Positions 1 through 7,135 of a DNA stretch of 30,523 bases are shown here, one piece after another (position 1 is the first letter of the stretch; each line of letters starts with the position of its first letter). The translations under genes and the position numbers were made by a program. Source of the stretch: JACCUZ01 sp038246575 (GTDB taxonomy: Bacteria; Actinomycetota; Actinomycetes; JACCUZ01). The stretch lies in the NCBI GenBank assembly GCA_038246575.1, contig JBBRVU010000029.1:1-30523 (forward strand), in the 5' to 3' direction. The notes below the pieces were generated by a model. The model was not told where the DNA came from. It searched no databases and saw only the letters and a list, made by a program, of their open reading frames with translations.

Positions 1-426
1 ACCCTGGCCGGAACCCCGGCCAGCTCGTTCATCCAGGCGCCGGACAACGTGCGCAGCGGCAGCTCGATCTCGATCCCCCGGCTCACGGGCACGTCGGTGA
101 ACGAGGCGAAGCAGGCGCTGCGGGCCATCGACCTCGACCCGGTGGTCAACAGCAGCCGGGTCTTCGCAACGTACGCAGCGGAAGGCACGGTCGCCTTCAC
201 CTATCCCGGCACCGGCGCCTCGGTCTACCCAGGACAGCGCGTGGTGATCTACATCAGCAACGGTTCACCACCCGCGCCCGACCCCCAGCAGCCGGAGCCG
301 GCTCAGCCGGACCCGGGCCAGACCACACTGGGCCCGCAACCGCAGCCCGACCCGCAGAACGGCGGCGGCAACGGGAACGGGAACGGCAACGGGAACGGGA
401 ACGGGAACGGGAACGGCAGGGGCTAA
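1..426 (+). CDS. Penicillin-binding protein C-terminus with PASTA domain (5' partial)
   Basis: The reading frame is open from the first base, so this is the 3' end of a longer gene. The visible 141 residues contain one PASTA-like unit (roughly residues 25-90: IPRLTGTSVNEAKQAL, then a VAFTYPGTGASVYPGQRVVIYIS half). PASTA units bind muropeptide or beta-lactam-like ligands. A Pro/Gln/Asp-rich linker and a Gly-Asn repeat tail follow. In actinobacteria this ending, next to yqeY and a metallophosphoesterase, is usual for the bifunctional class A penicillin-binding protein (PonA type), which makes glycan strands and cross-links outside the membrane. The transglycosylase and transpeptidase domains lie outside the window, so a PASTA kinase cannot be fully excluded, though the synteny argues against it. 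The stop codon overlaps the convergent yqeY stop. Confidence 0.8.
   Translation, partial: TLAGTPASSFIQAPDNVRSGSSISIPRLTGTSVNEAKQALRAIDLDPVVNSSRVFATYAAEGTVAFTYPGTGASVYPGQRVVIYISNGSPPAPDPQQPEPAQPDPGQTTLGPQPQPDPQNGGGNGNGNGNGNGNGNGNGRG
370..417 (+). repeat. Hexanucleotide tandem repeat (AACGGG/C) x8
   Basis: Eight consecutive 6-bp units, mostly AACGGG with AACGGC in units 3 and 8, encode alternating Asn-Gly at the extreme C-terminus of the PASTA protein. Because the unit is a multiple of three, changes in copy number would lengthen or shorten the tail without shifting the frame. Confidence 0.9.
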
Positions 427-878
427 CCGGCCAGCTGCCGCTTCACCTCGGCCGCCACCTGCCCGCCTTCGGCTCGACCCGCTGTCCGCGGCGTCACGGA
501 CTTCATGACCTGCCCCATCGCCGCCGGTCCCGACGCTCCGGTCTCGGCGATCGCTGCTGCCACGAGGCCGCGGATCTCGTCGGGGGTCAGCTGCGCCGGG
601 AGGTAGGTCGCGATGAGCTCGCCCTCGGCCCTCTCCTGGGTGGCGCGGTCTGCCCGGTCGCCCGCGTCGAAGGCCTCGGCCGCCTCGCGACGCTTCTTCG
701 CCTCGCGGGAGAGCACCGCGACGACGTCCGGGTCGTCGAGCTCGCGCTCGGTCTTGCCCGACACCTCCTCGTTGCGCACGGCCGTGAGCAGCGCCCGCAG
801 AGTCAGAAGCCGCAGCTCGTCTCGCGCTTTCATGGCGGCAGTCAGGTCGTCGCGCAGTCGGTCCTTGAGTGCAGACAT
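423..878 (-). CDS. GatB/YqeY domain-containing protein
   Basis: This 151-residue protein starts MSALKDRLRDDL and matches the YqeY family over its whole length: N-terminal helices with LRALLTAVRNEEV, a central charged AKKRREAAEAF segment, and a C-terminal part with TYLPAQLTPDEI and GQVMKSVTP. The family is related to the tail domain of the GatB amidotransferase subunit that contacts tRNA. The role of stand-alone YqeY is not settled. The ATG at 878 is chosen because it gives the usual family length (about 150); upstream extension to 1019 has no family character. It sits between the PBP and the metallophosphoesterase, a common actinobacterial order, and ends 4 bp inside the convergent PBP gene. 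Confidence 0.88.
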   Translation of the reverse strand: MSALKDRLRDDLTAAMKARDELRLLTLRALLTAVRNEEVSGKTERELDDPDVVAVLSREAKKRREAAEAFDAGDRADRATQERAEGELIATYLPAQLTPDEIRGLVAAAIAETGASGPAAMGQVMKSVTPRTAGRAEGGQVAAEVKRQLAG

Positions 879-946
879 GGGCCTAGTGTCCCAGCCGCGT
901 CCAGGACGTTGTGCCATCGACCGGAGCGGTGTGTGAGCATGGACGG

Positions 947-1873
947 GTGCGACGACGTGCTTCCATCCCGCTGTCCGTCCTCGGGGCCGGCGCTGCCACC
1001 GGGGCCGCGGCTCTGGCATGGGCCGCCGGGGTCGAGGTCCGTTCGTTCCGGCTCCGGCGAGTCGCGGTGCCGGTGCTCGCGCCGGGGTCGCGGCCGCTGC
1101 GGGTGCTGCACATCTCCGACCTGCACCTGACGCCTGGCCAGACGAAGAAGATCGCGTGGGTACGTGCGCTGGCCGGCCTCGAGCCGGACCTGGTGGTCGA
1201 CACCGGCGACAACCTTGCCCATCGCGACGCGGTCCCGTCGGTGCTCGACGCGCTGGGCCCGCTGCTGGAGAAGCCCGGCGCCTTCGTGATGGGCTCCAAC
1301 GACTTCTACGGGCCCTCGATGAAGAACCCGTTGAAGTACCTGCTGCCCGACGACGGGGAGCGGGTCTTCGCCAGCCGACTGCCGGTCGAGGATCTCCGCG
1401 AGGGGTTGCAGGCGGGTGGCTGGGTGGACCTGGACAACGCCCGCGGCCGGATCAAGGCCGACCATCGCGAGGTCGACCTGGTCGGGACGGGCGACGCGCA
1501 CATCCGGACGGACCGGTACGCCGAGGTCAGCGGGTCGCCCGATCCCTCGGCAGCGCTGTCGTTGGCGGTCACCCACGCGCCCTACCGCCGGGTCCTCGAC
1601 CCGATGACCGCCGATGGTTGGGCGCTGATCCTGGCCGGGCACACGCACGGCGGCCAGGTCTGCGTCCCTGGCATGGGCGCACTGGTCACCAACTGCGACC
1701 TGCCGCGCAGCCAGGCCAAGGGGCTCTCCAGCCACGGCGCGGCCGGCAAGCGCGCGCACCTGCACGTGTCGGCGGGCCTGGGCACCTCGCCGTACGCCCC
1801 GGTCCGCTTCGCCTGCCCGCCCGAGGCGACTCTGCTCACGCTCGTGGAAGGACCCGCCCCGGACCTCGGCTAG
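947..1873 (+). CDS. Metallophosphoesterase (calcineurin-like)
   Basis: The 308-residue protein has the calcineurin-like dimetal motifs in order: D-x-H in HISDLHL (D58, H60), GDN (D88), GSND in place of the usual GNHD, and H-x-H in GHTHGG (H232, H234). A hydrophobic N-terminal stretch (LSVLGAGAATGAAALAWAAG) suggests membrane anchoring, as in YaeI/YkuE-type phosphodiesterases. The substrate cannot be told from sequence. The GTG at 947 is chosen because VRRRASIPLSVLG lines up with the usual start of actinobacterial homologues. In-frame GTGs at 911 and 929 are alternatives and no start has a strong ribosome-binding site. It lies divergent from yqeY. Confidence 0.85.
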   Translation: MRRRASIPLSVLGAGAATGAAALAWAAGVEVRSFRLRRVAVPVLAPGSRPLRVLHISDLHLTPGQTKKIAWVRALAGLEPDLVVDTGDNLAHRDAVPSVLDALGPLLEKPGAFVMGSNDFYGPSMKNPLKYLLPDDGERVFASRLPVEDLREGLQAGGWVDLDNARGRIKADHREVDLVGTGDAHIRTDRYAEVSGSPDPSAALSLAVTHAPYRRVLDPMTADGWALILAGHTHGGQVCVPGMGALVTNCDLPRSQAKGLSSHGAAGKRAHLHVSAGLGTSPYAPVRFACPPEATLLTLVEGPAPDLG

Positions 1874-1876
1874 ACT
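1871..1876 (+). promoter_or_regulatory. Candidate -10 element (TAGACT) for tRNA-Pro
   Basis: TAGACT lies 14 bp before the tRNA 5' end, overlapping the metallophosphoesterase stop codon. The same hexamer precedes lysC and the SRP RNA in this window. No convincing -35 box is visible. Confidence 0.4.
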
Positions 1877-1890
1877 TGCCGGGCTCCGAT

Positions 1891-1964
1891 CGGGGTGTGG
1901 CGCAGCTTGGTAGCGCGCTGCGTTCGGGACGCAGAGGCCGTGGGTTCAAATCCCGCCACCCCGA
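1891..1964 (+). tRNA. tRNA-Pro (anticodon CGG)
   Basis: The 74-nt cloverleaf has acceptor stem CGGGGTG/CACCCCG, a D-arm with GCGCAGCTTGGTAGCGC, anticodon stem CTGCG/CGCAG with loop TTCGGGA (anticodon CGG at 1925-1927), and a T-arm with GGTTCAAATCC. The discriminator base is A and CCA is not encoded. Confidence 0.97.
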
Positions 1965-1969
1965 CAGAG

Positions 1970-2008
1970 GACGGCCGGTGTTCCTGCAGGTCAGGGACAC
2001 CGGCCGTC
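1970..2008 (+). terminator. Strong hairpin after tRNA-Pro, probably bidirectional
   Basis: A 17-bp stem (1970-1986 with 1992-2008, one G-T wobble) surrounds a 5-nt loop. It begins 6 bp after the tRNA and lies 23 bp beyond the stop of the convergent secreted-protein gene, so it could end both transcripts. There is no T-tract, as is common for actinobacterial terminators. Confidence 0.75.
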
Positions 2009-2031
2009 GACTTGTCCGCCCGAGCGTGAGC

Positions 2032-2508
2032 TCAGCCGTTGGCAGCGATGTACGCCGTGGTGATCGAGTTCGGGTGGACCAGGACGGCCGGCGCCAGGCA
2101 TGGGGCCGGGACCACCACCGTCGTCCGGATCCGGGCATCGCCGTCGGCGGTCAGGGGGACCGCAGCGGTGGCGGTGCCGACCATGCCGTTGCACACCAGG
2201 GATGCCCTCACCGCGGTCACCGTGGCGGTGCCCCGCCCGGGGATGACCAGGCCCTCGACGCGCAGCTTCAGCTTGCCGTCCCGGGAGACGCGCACCCGGC
2301 TCTCGTCGATCACCCACGGAGCGCCGCCAGGGATGACGCCGAACAGCACCGGGCCGCCCACCGCCGGCGGCGTGCTGCCGACCAGCTGGGAGTCCAGCAG
2401 GCGGGAGTCGTCGTCCCCGCCGGAGTCCGCGCCGGCGGCGTTGGGCACGAGCAGGACGGTCGCGAGCGCAGCGGCGAGGGCGAGCAGGGTACGGATCCGT
2501 GGGCGCAT
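2032..2508 (-). CDS. Secreted hypothetical protein
   Basis: The 158-residue product begins with a classic signal peptide: MRPRIRT, a hydrophobic core LLALAAALATVLLV, then a likely cleavage after AGA. The mature part is small, Gly/Val/Thr-rich and probably beta-structured, with two cysteines (in SLVCNGMV and APCLAPAV) that could form a disulfide. I do not recognise the family. The ATG at 2508 is chosen because GGAG lies 5-6 bp upstream and because it places the signal peptide at the N-terminus. The gene is divergent from the ECF sigma gene, with a 175-bp shared upstream region, so control by that sigma factor is possible but unproven. Confidence 0.75.
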   Translation of the reverse strand: MRPRIRTLLALAAALATVLLVPNAAGADSGGDDDSRLLDSQLVGSTPPAVGGPVLFGVIPGGAPWVIDESRVRVSRDGKLKLRVEGLVIPGRGTATVTAVRASLVCNGMVGTATAAVPLTADGDARIRTTVVVPAPCLAPAVLVHPNSITTAYIAANG

Positions 2509-2599
2509 GATGACTCCGGAAGGGGGGACCGGCGCGGTGGCCGGGAAACGGTCCGACAGCAGGTCGGCTCGGCCGGGGTTACGGCCCGAGGAGCCAGGT

Positions 2600-2620
2600 C
2601 GTTCATGAGGCGGGTGAACG
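2600..2620. promoter_or_regulatory. Inverted repeat CGTTCA-N9-TGAACG in divergent intergenic region
   Basis: Perfect 6-bp arms at 2600-2605 and 2615-2620 lie between the secreted-protein gene and the sigma-factor gene. This is a possible regulator site, but its binder cannot be named from sequence. Confidence 0.3.
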
Positions 2621-2683
2621 ATTCCGGGCTCGGTCGCGTACTTCCCACCAGGCGAGGTGAGGAGCGAGGACGGTGGAGCTGCG

Positions 2684-3232
2684 GTGAAGGTGCGGCGCGA
2701 AGACTGCTCGCCCGACCCTGGCCCGGACCTGTCCGAAGACGGCGGGCTCCGGGACGCCTGGGACACGCATGCCGGCGAGCTGTACGGCTACGCGGTCCGA
2801 GCGCTCGGTGACTCCGCAGCGGCCGACGAGGTCGTGCAGGAGACGTTCCTGCGCGCGTGGCGGGCGGCGGACCGCTACGACCCGAGTCGGCCACTGCGGC
2901 CCTGGCTGTTCACGATCCTGCGCAACCTCGTGATCGACGAGGCGCGGGCCCGCAAGGTGCGCCCGGTGCCACTCCCCGGCAGCGACGCCGACCTGTCCGA
3001 GGACGGCGACGCCCTGCTCGACCGCGCGCTGGACGGCTGGCTGGTCGACGAGGCGCTGCGCCGGATCCGCCCCGAGCACGCGGTCGTCCTGCTGGAGACC
3101 TACGTGAAGGGCCGCAACTATGCCGCGGTGAGCGCCGATCTGGGCATCCCCGAGGGGACGGCACGGAGCCGGGCGTTCTACGGTCTGCGGGCTCTGCGCG
3201 TCGCGCTCGAGGAAATGGGGTGGGAGCAATGA
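2684..3232 (+). CDS. ECF RNA polymerase sigma factor
   Basis: The 182-residue sigma-70 family group IV protein carries a region 2 (AGELYGYAVRALGDSAAADEVVQETFLRAW, then RPLRPWLFTILRNLVIDEAR with the -10-recognition helix) and a region 4 helix-turn-helix (NYAAVSADLGIPEGTARSRAFYGLRALR, contacts the -35). A short acidic linker joins them. It resembles SigL/SigK-type factors held inactive by a membrane anti-sigma factor. The GTG at 2684 is chosen because GGTGGAG lies 5 bp upstream; an in-frame GTG at 2657 is an alternative. Its stop overlaps the next gene's ATG, so sigma and anti-sigma are translationally coupled, which supports a matched pair. Confidence 0.92.
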   Translation: MKVRREDCSPDPGPDLSEDGGLRDAWDTHAGELYGYAVRALGDSAAADEVVQETFLRAWRAADRYDPSRPLRPWLFTILRNLVIDEARARKVRPVPLPGSDADLSEDGDALLDRALDGWLVDEALRRIRPEHAVVLLETYVKGRNYAAVSADLGIPEGTARSRAFYGLRALRVALEEMGWEQ

Positions 3233-3891
3233 GGCACGAGTGCCTCGTGAGCCCCAAGGACCTCGGGCCGTTCCTGCTCGGGCAGCTCGACCCCCACGAG
3301 GAGGTCAGGATCGGCGAGCTTGTCGACACCTGCCCGTCGTGCAGCGAGGAAGCGCGACAGCTGCGCCCGGTCGTGTCGGCCCTGGGACGGGCCAGCGCCC
3401 CCACCGCCACCGCAGGAGTGCCCCGTCCCCGCCCCCCGGCCGGGCCACCGGCCGGAGTCGACCGGCTGCTCGCGAGCATCGGCCGGGAACGGGCCGGGAG
3501 GCGCTGGCGATCCTGGCGGGTGCCCGCGGCCGCGGCGGCCGTGGTGGTCGCACTGACGCTCGGCGGTGTCGTCGTGGCCACCCGCGGCGGGGACGACGTC
3601 GGCCGCCAGGTGGTGCTCGCCGGGCAGGGATCGGCAGTCGGCACCGCAGTCGTGACCAAGCGGCCCTGGGGCACCGCGATTGTCTTGACCGTCCGCGGGC
3701 TGCAACCGGACAAGCCGTACGGCGCATGGCTGGAGACCCGATCCGGCGACCGGGTGCCGGCCGGGACGTTCACGCCGGCATCCGGCGGGTCGCTCCGGCT
3801 GGACCTGAGCGCGCTGCTGCCGATCGGCGACGCAGCAGCGGTGGGTGTCACCCAGCTCGGCGGCGAGGACGTGCTGCGCCACGACTTCTGA
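3229..3891 (+). CDS. Membrane anti-sigma factor (RskA/RslA-like)
   Basis: The 220-residue protein has an N-terminal cytoplasmic anti-sigma domain (residues 1-50, LLGQLDPHEEV then TCPSC), a Pro-rich linker, one membrane segment (about residues 98-117, AAAAAVVVALTLGGVVVA) and an extracytoplasmic domain of the anti-sigma-K type with KRPWGTAIVLTVRGL and VPAGTFTP. It should sequester the upstream ECF sigma until a signal triggers release. One oddity stands out: the zinc-binding H-x3-C-x2-C motif of this family has Leu31 where the histidine is expected, leaving C35 and C38 with H3, C5 and H23 as other possible ligands. The start overlaps the sigma stop as ATGA. Confidence 0.88.
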   Translation: MRHECLVSPKDLGPFLLGQLDPHEEVRIGELVDTCPSCSEEARQLRPVVSALGRASAPTATAGVPRPRPPAGPPAGVDRLLASIGRERAGRRWRSWRVPAAAAAVVVALTLGGVVVATRGGDDVGRQVVLAGQGSAVGTAVVTKRPWGTAIVLTVRGLQPDKPYGAWLETRSGDRVPAGTFTPASGGSLRLDLSALLPIGDAAAVGVTQLGGEDVLRHDF

Positions 3892-3956
3892 CGGCCCCGG
3901 ATTCAGGCGACACATCGAGGCGGGACGGGATCGACGCCGCCGTGGGTTAATCAGGT

Positions 3957-5168
3957 ATGGCCCGCCGGCAGCTCGCGCTCATCGCCCTGCTCCAGGTGCT
4001 GGTGCTCTCGATGTGGTTCTCCGCCTCGGCGGTGCTGCCCGCGCTGCGTCTGGACTGGTCGCTGAGCCGGCAGGGCGGCATCTGGCTGACCGCGACGGTC
4101 CAGATCGGGTTCGCCCTCGGTGCCGTGGTGTCAGCCGGGCTGAACCTGGCCGACCGGATCCGTCCCCAACGCCTGATCGCCGCCTCGGCACTGCTCGCCG
4201 CGCTTGCCACGGTCGGGGTGGCAGTGCTCGCCACCAGCGCGTGGACGGCCGCTCCGCTGCGGCTGATCACAGGCTTCGCCATGGCCGGCGTCTACCCCGT
4301 CGGGATGAAGATCGTCATCTCCTGGTTCCCGAAGAGGCGCGGTCTGGCGCTGGGAACGCTCATCGGGGCGCTGTCGATCGGGTCAGCGCTGCCGCAGCTG
4401 ATCAACTCGTTCACGGCCCTCCCGTGGCGTGGCGTGCTGCTCACCGCAGCCGGCCTCGGGGTGACGGGCGCCGCGCTGGCGCTGCGCTTCGTCCGGGTCG
4501 GCCCGAACATCAGCGCCTCGCCGCCGCTCGAGCCGCGCTACGTGCTCACGATGTTCCGCGACCGCAAGCAGCGGCTGGTCAATCTCGGCTACTTCGGCCA
4601 CATGTGGGAGCTGTACGCGCTGTGGGCGTGGCTCCCGGCGTACGTGACCGCCAGCTTCCTGGCCTGGTCTCCCGGGTCCGACCGTCGTTTGGCGGTCAGC
4701 GTCATCTCCTTCGTCGTGATCGGTCTCGCCGGTGCCGTGGGGTGTCTGGTCGGCGGCCGGCTCGCCGACAGGCGCGGACGGGCGCTCGTGGCAATGTGGG
4801 CGATGCTCATCAGCGCCGGGTGCGCTCTCGGCTCGATGGCCGTCTTCGGTGCGCACCCTGCTGTCCTGCTCGTGCTGCTCCTCGTCTGGGGGGCGGCAGT
4901 GATCGCCGACTCCGCGCAGTTCTCGGCCGCACTCTCCGAGGTCGCGGACCAGCGCTACGTCGGGACCGCGCTCACGGCGCAGACGGCGATCGGCTTCCTG
5001 CTCACCGTCGTCACGATCCAGGCCCTCCCGCTGCTCGCCGACGCGGTCGGCTGGCGCCTCGCAGTGCCGCTGCTGTCGATCGGCCCGCTGCTCGGCGCGG
5101 TGGCGATGGCACGGCTGATCCGCCTCACGGGTGATCGCTCGCCGGCGCCCGTCGCCGCCACAACCTGA
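3957..5168 (+). CDS. MFS transporter
   Basis: The 403-residue, highly hydrophobic protein has about 12 predicted membrane segments and the major facilitator layout of two six-helix halves. Signature remnants are GGRLADRRGRAL in the loop between helices of the second half and WFPKRRGLALGTLIGALSIGSALPQ around helices 4-5, which recalls the nitrate/oxalate-type (NarK/OFA-like) branch. The substrate cannot be assigned. The start ATG at 3957 has only a weak AGG upstream. The gene's last 44 bp overlap the convergent DUF389 gene. Confidence 0.88.
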   Translation: MARRQLALIALLQVLVLSMWFSASAVLPALRLDWSLSRQGGIWLTATVQIGFALGAVVSAGLNLADRIRPQRLIAASALLAALATVGVAVLATSAWTAAPLRLITGFAMAGVYPVGMKIVISWFPKRRGLALGTLIGALSIGSALPQLINSFTALPWRGVLLTAAGLGVTGAALALRFVRVGPNISASPPLEPRYVLTMFRDRKQRLVNLGYFGHMWELYALWAWLPAYVTASFLAWSPGSDRRLAVSVISFVVIGLAGAVGCLVGGRLADRRGRALVAMWAMLISAGCALGSMAVFGAHPAVLLVLLLVWGAAVIADSAQFSAALSEVADQRYVGTALTAQTAIGFLLTVVTIQALPLLADAVGWRLAVPLLSIGPLLGAVAMARLIRLTGDRSPAPVAATT

Positions 5169-6087
5169 CCGGAACACGCGACCACAGCACCTGCTGGAGT
5201 CCCAACGTCGCCCACCCGGCCAGCGCCATCCCGGCCATGTTCAGCAGCAGCTGCAGCGCACTTCCGCGGACCTCGCCCCACGCTCCGAAGGCCAACCCCA
5301 CCGCGACGTTGCCCGCCGCCGGGACGGTCGTCACGGAGATGAAGACCCCCGACAGACCACCGATCCGGTCCGAGGTCAAAGACAGGACCCCCGCAGCGGC
5401 TGCGACGACCGCCACCAGGAACGACCAGGTGCTCGGCGTATAGATGAAGTCCGTCTCCGGTCGGCGGCCGACAACGTCAGCGAGCGTGACGAGACCGGCA
5501 GCTCGAGCGAAGAAGGTGGCCGAGGTCGTGATGACGATCGCCACCACGAAACCGATGAGCAGCGTACGCAGTGCCAGTCCGAACAATGCCCGTCGACGGC
5601 GCACCAGTGACAGCCCGAGTGCAGCGATCGGCACGAACTCCGGCCCCAGCACCATCGCACCGATCACCAGGATCTGCGAGTCCAGCGCGATGGCGATGCC
5701 CGCCAGCATCGTGGCCAGCGTCATGAAGCTGAGATACGTCCAGTTGAGCTCGGAGGCCTCGTACGCCTCCTGGGTGACTTTCGACCAGACCACGGAGTCG
5801 GCGCTGCTCCCGGGCGTCTTCCGCTCCGCGTCGTAGCCGCGTTGCGAGAGCCACGCGGACACCGGCTCGAGGTGCACGGTGCCCTCGCGGTGGACCCCGA
5901 GCTCGCGCAGGCGGTCGACGATCTCGTTTGCGCCCTCCCGGGCGACATCGGCAAGCACCAGGTCGCCCGGCGGCAGCACTGACGCGCCGCGCAGCAGCGA
6001 CAGGCTGCTCACCGCACCGTCGGCCTGGAGAAGGTCGACGACGCGGCCGGAGAGCTCGGTGGTGGTGGCTACCCGCAGGTGCAGCAC
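5125..6087 (-). CDS. DUF389 domain-containing membrane protein
   Basis: The 320-residue protein has an N-terminal soluble ACT-like part (residues 1-110: MLHLRVATTTELSGRVVDLL, then EGANEIVDRLREL) and a DUF389 membrane core with about six segments. The core carries typical patterns: ELNWTYLSFMTLATMLAGIAIALDS, GAMVLGPEFVPIAALGLSL, and GLSGVFISVTTVPAAGNVAVGLAFG. The family has no established function. The GTG start lies 1 bp after the asd stop, making this the third gene of a lysC-asd-DUF389 transcription unit. A link to aspartate-family metabolism is only positional. The 3' end overlaps the convergent MFS gene. Confidence 0.87.
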   Translation of the reverse strand: MLHLRVATTTELSGRVVDLLQADGAVSSLSLLRGASVLPPGDLVLADVAREGANEIVDRLRELGVHREGTVHLEPVSAWLSQRGYDAERKTPGSSADSVVWSKVTQEAYEASELNWTYLSFMTLATMLAGIAIALDSQILVIGAMVLGPEFVPIAALGLSLVRRRRALFGLALRTLLIGFVVAIVITTSATFFARAAGLVTLADVVGRRPETDFIYTPSTWSFLVAVVAAAAGVLSLTSDRIGGLSGVFISVTTVPAAGNVAVGLAFGAWGEVRGSALQLLLNMAGMALAGWATLGLQQVLWSRVPVRLWRRRAPASDHP

Positions 6088-6088
6088 A

Positions 6089-7135
6089 TCAGCGCCCGGC
6101 CACCACGAGCTCGGCGATCTGGATCGTGTTCAGTGCCGCGCCCTTACGCAGGTTGTCGCCGCTGACGAAGAACACCAGGCCCCGCAAGTCAGGAACCCCG
6201 GGGTCCTGACGCAGGCGGCCGACGAGGCTCGGGTCGACACCGGCCGCGGCGAGGGGCGTTGGTACGTCGACCAGCTCGACCCCCGTTGCATCCGCCAGCA
6301 GCTCGCGGGCCCGCTCGACGCTGAGCGGCCGGGCGAACTCGGCGTTCACCGACAGCGAGTGCCCGGTGAACACCGGCACCCGCACACAGGTTCCCGACAC
6401 CAGGAGGTCCGGGATGTCGAGGATCTTGCGGCTCTCGTTGCGCAGCTTCTGCTCCTCGTCGGTCTCGAAGGAGCCGTCGTCCACGACCGACCCGGCCAGC
6501 GGGATCACGTTGCAGGCGATCGGAGCGACGTACTTCTCCGGCGCCGGGAACTGCAGGGCCGACCCGTCGTGCACGAGATCGGTGGCCCTGTCGACCACCT
6601 GGTGCGCCTGCTTGTCCAGCTCGTCGACTCCGGCCAGGCCGCTGCCCGACACAGCCTGGTAGGTCGACGCGACCAGCCGCACCAGACCGGCCTCGTCGTG
6701 CAGCGGCTTGAGCACCGGCATCGCCACCATGGTCGTGCAGTTCGGGTTCGCGATGATCCCCTTGCGCAGCGCCCGGACTTCGTCGGGGTTCACCTCGCTG
6801 ACCACCAGCGGGACCTCGGGGTCCATCCGCCAGGCCGACGAGTTGTCGATGACGACGGCACCGGCAGCGGCGAACCGCGGCGCCAGCTCTCGCGACGTCG
6901 AGGCACCTGCGGAGAACAGGGCGATGTCGAGCCCGGCCAGGTCGGCGGTCGCGGCGTCCTCGACGACCACGTCGCGGCCCTGCCACGGCAACGTCGAGCC
7001 GGCTGAACGGGCGGAGGCGAAGAACCTGATGTCGGCCATCGGGAACTCACGCTCTGCGAGCAGCCGCCGCATGACCTTGCCGACCTGCCCGGTCGCCCCG
7101 ACCACGCCGACGGTCACCTTCTTGGCGGCGCTCAT
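6089..7135 (-). CDS. asd: Aspartate-semialdehyde dehydrogenase
   Basis: This is the full-length 348-residue enzyme of the lysine/threonine/methionine/diaminopimelate branch, reducing aspartyl phosphate to the semialdehyde with NADPH in the cytosol. The N-terminal dinucleotide loop is VGVVGATGQVGKVMRRLL; the active-site cysteine is C133 in ANPNCTT; the substrate-binding QAVSGSG and the C-terminal dimerisation segment with GTCVRVPVFTGHS are present. The ATG overlaps the lysC stop (ATGA), so the two consecutive pathway enzymes are translationally coupled. No residue expected of the family looks missing. Confidence 0.97.
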   Translation of the reverse strand: MSAAKKVTVGVVGATGQVGKVMRRLLAEREFPMADIRFFASARSAGSTLPWQGRDVVVEDAATADLAGLDIALFSAGASTSRELAPRFAAAGAVVIDNSSAWRMDPEVPLVVSEVNPDEVRALRKGIIANPNCTTMVAMPVLKPLHDEAGLVRLVASTYQAVSGSGLAGVDELDKQAHQVVDRATDLVHDGSALQFPAPEKYVAPIACNVIPLAGSVVDDGSFETDEEQKLRNESRKILDIPDLLVSGTCVRVPVFTGHSLSVNAEFARPLSVERARELLADATGVELVDVPTPLAAAGVDPSLVGRLRQDPGVPDLRGLVFFVSGDNLRKGAALNTIQIAELVVAGR

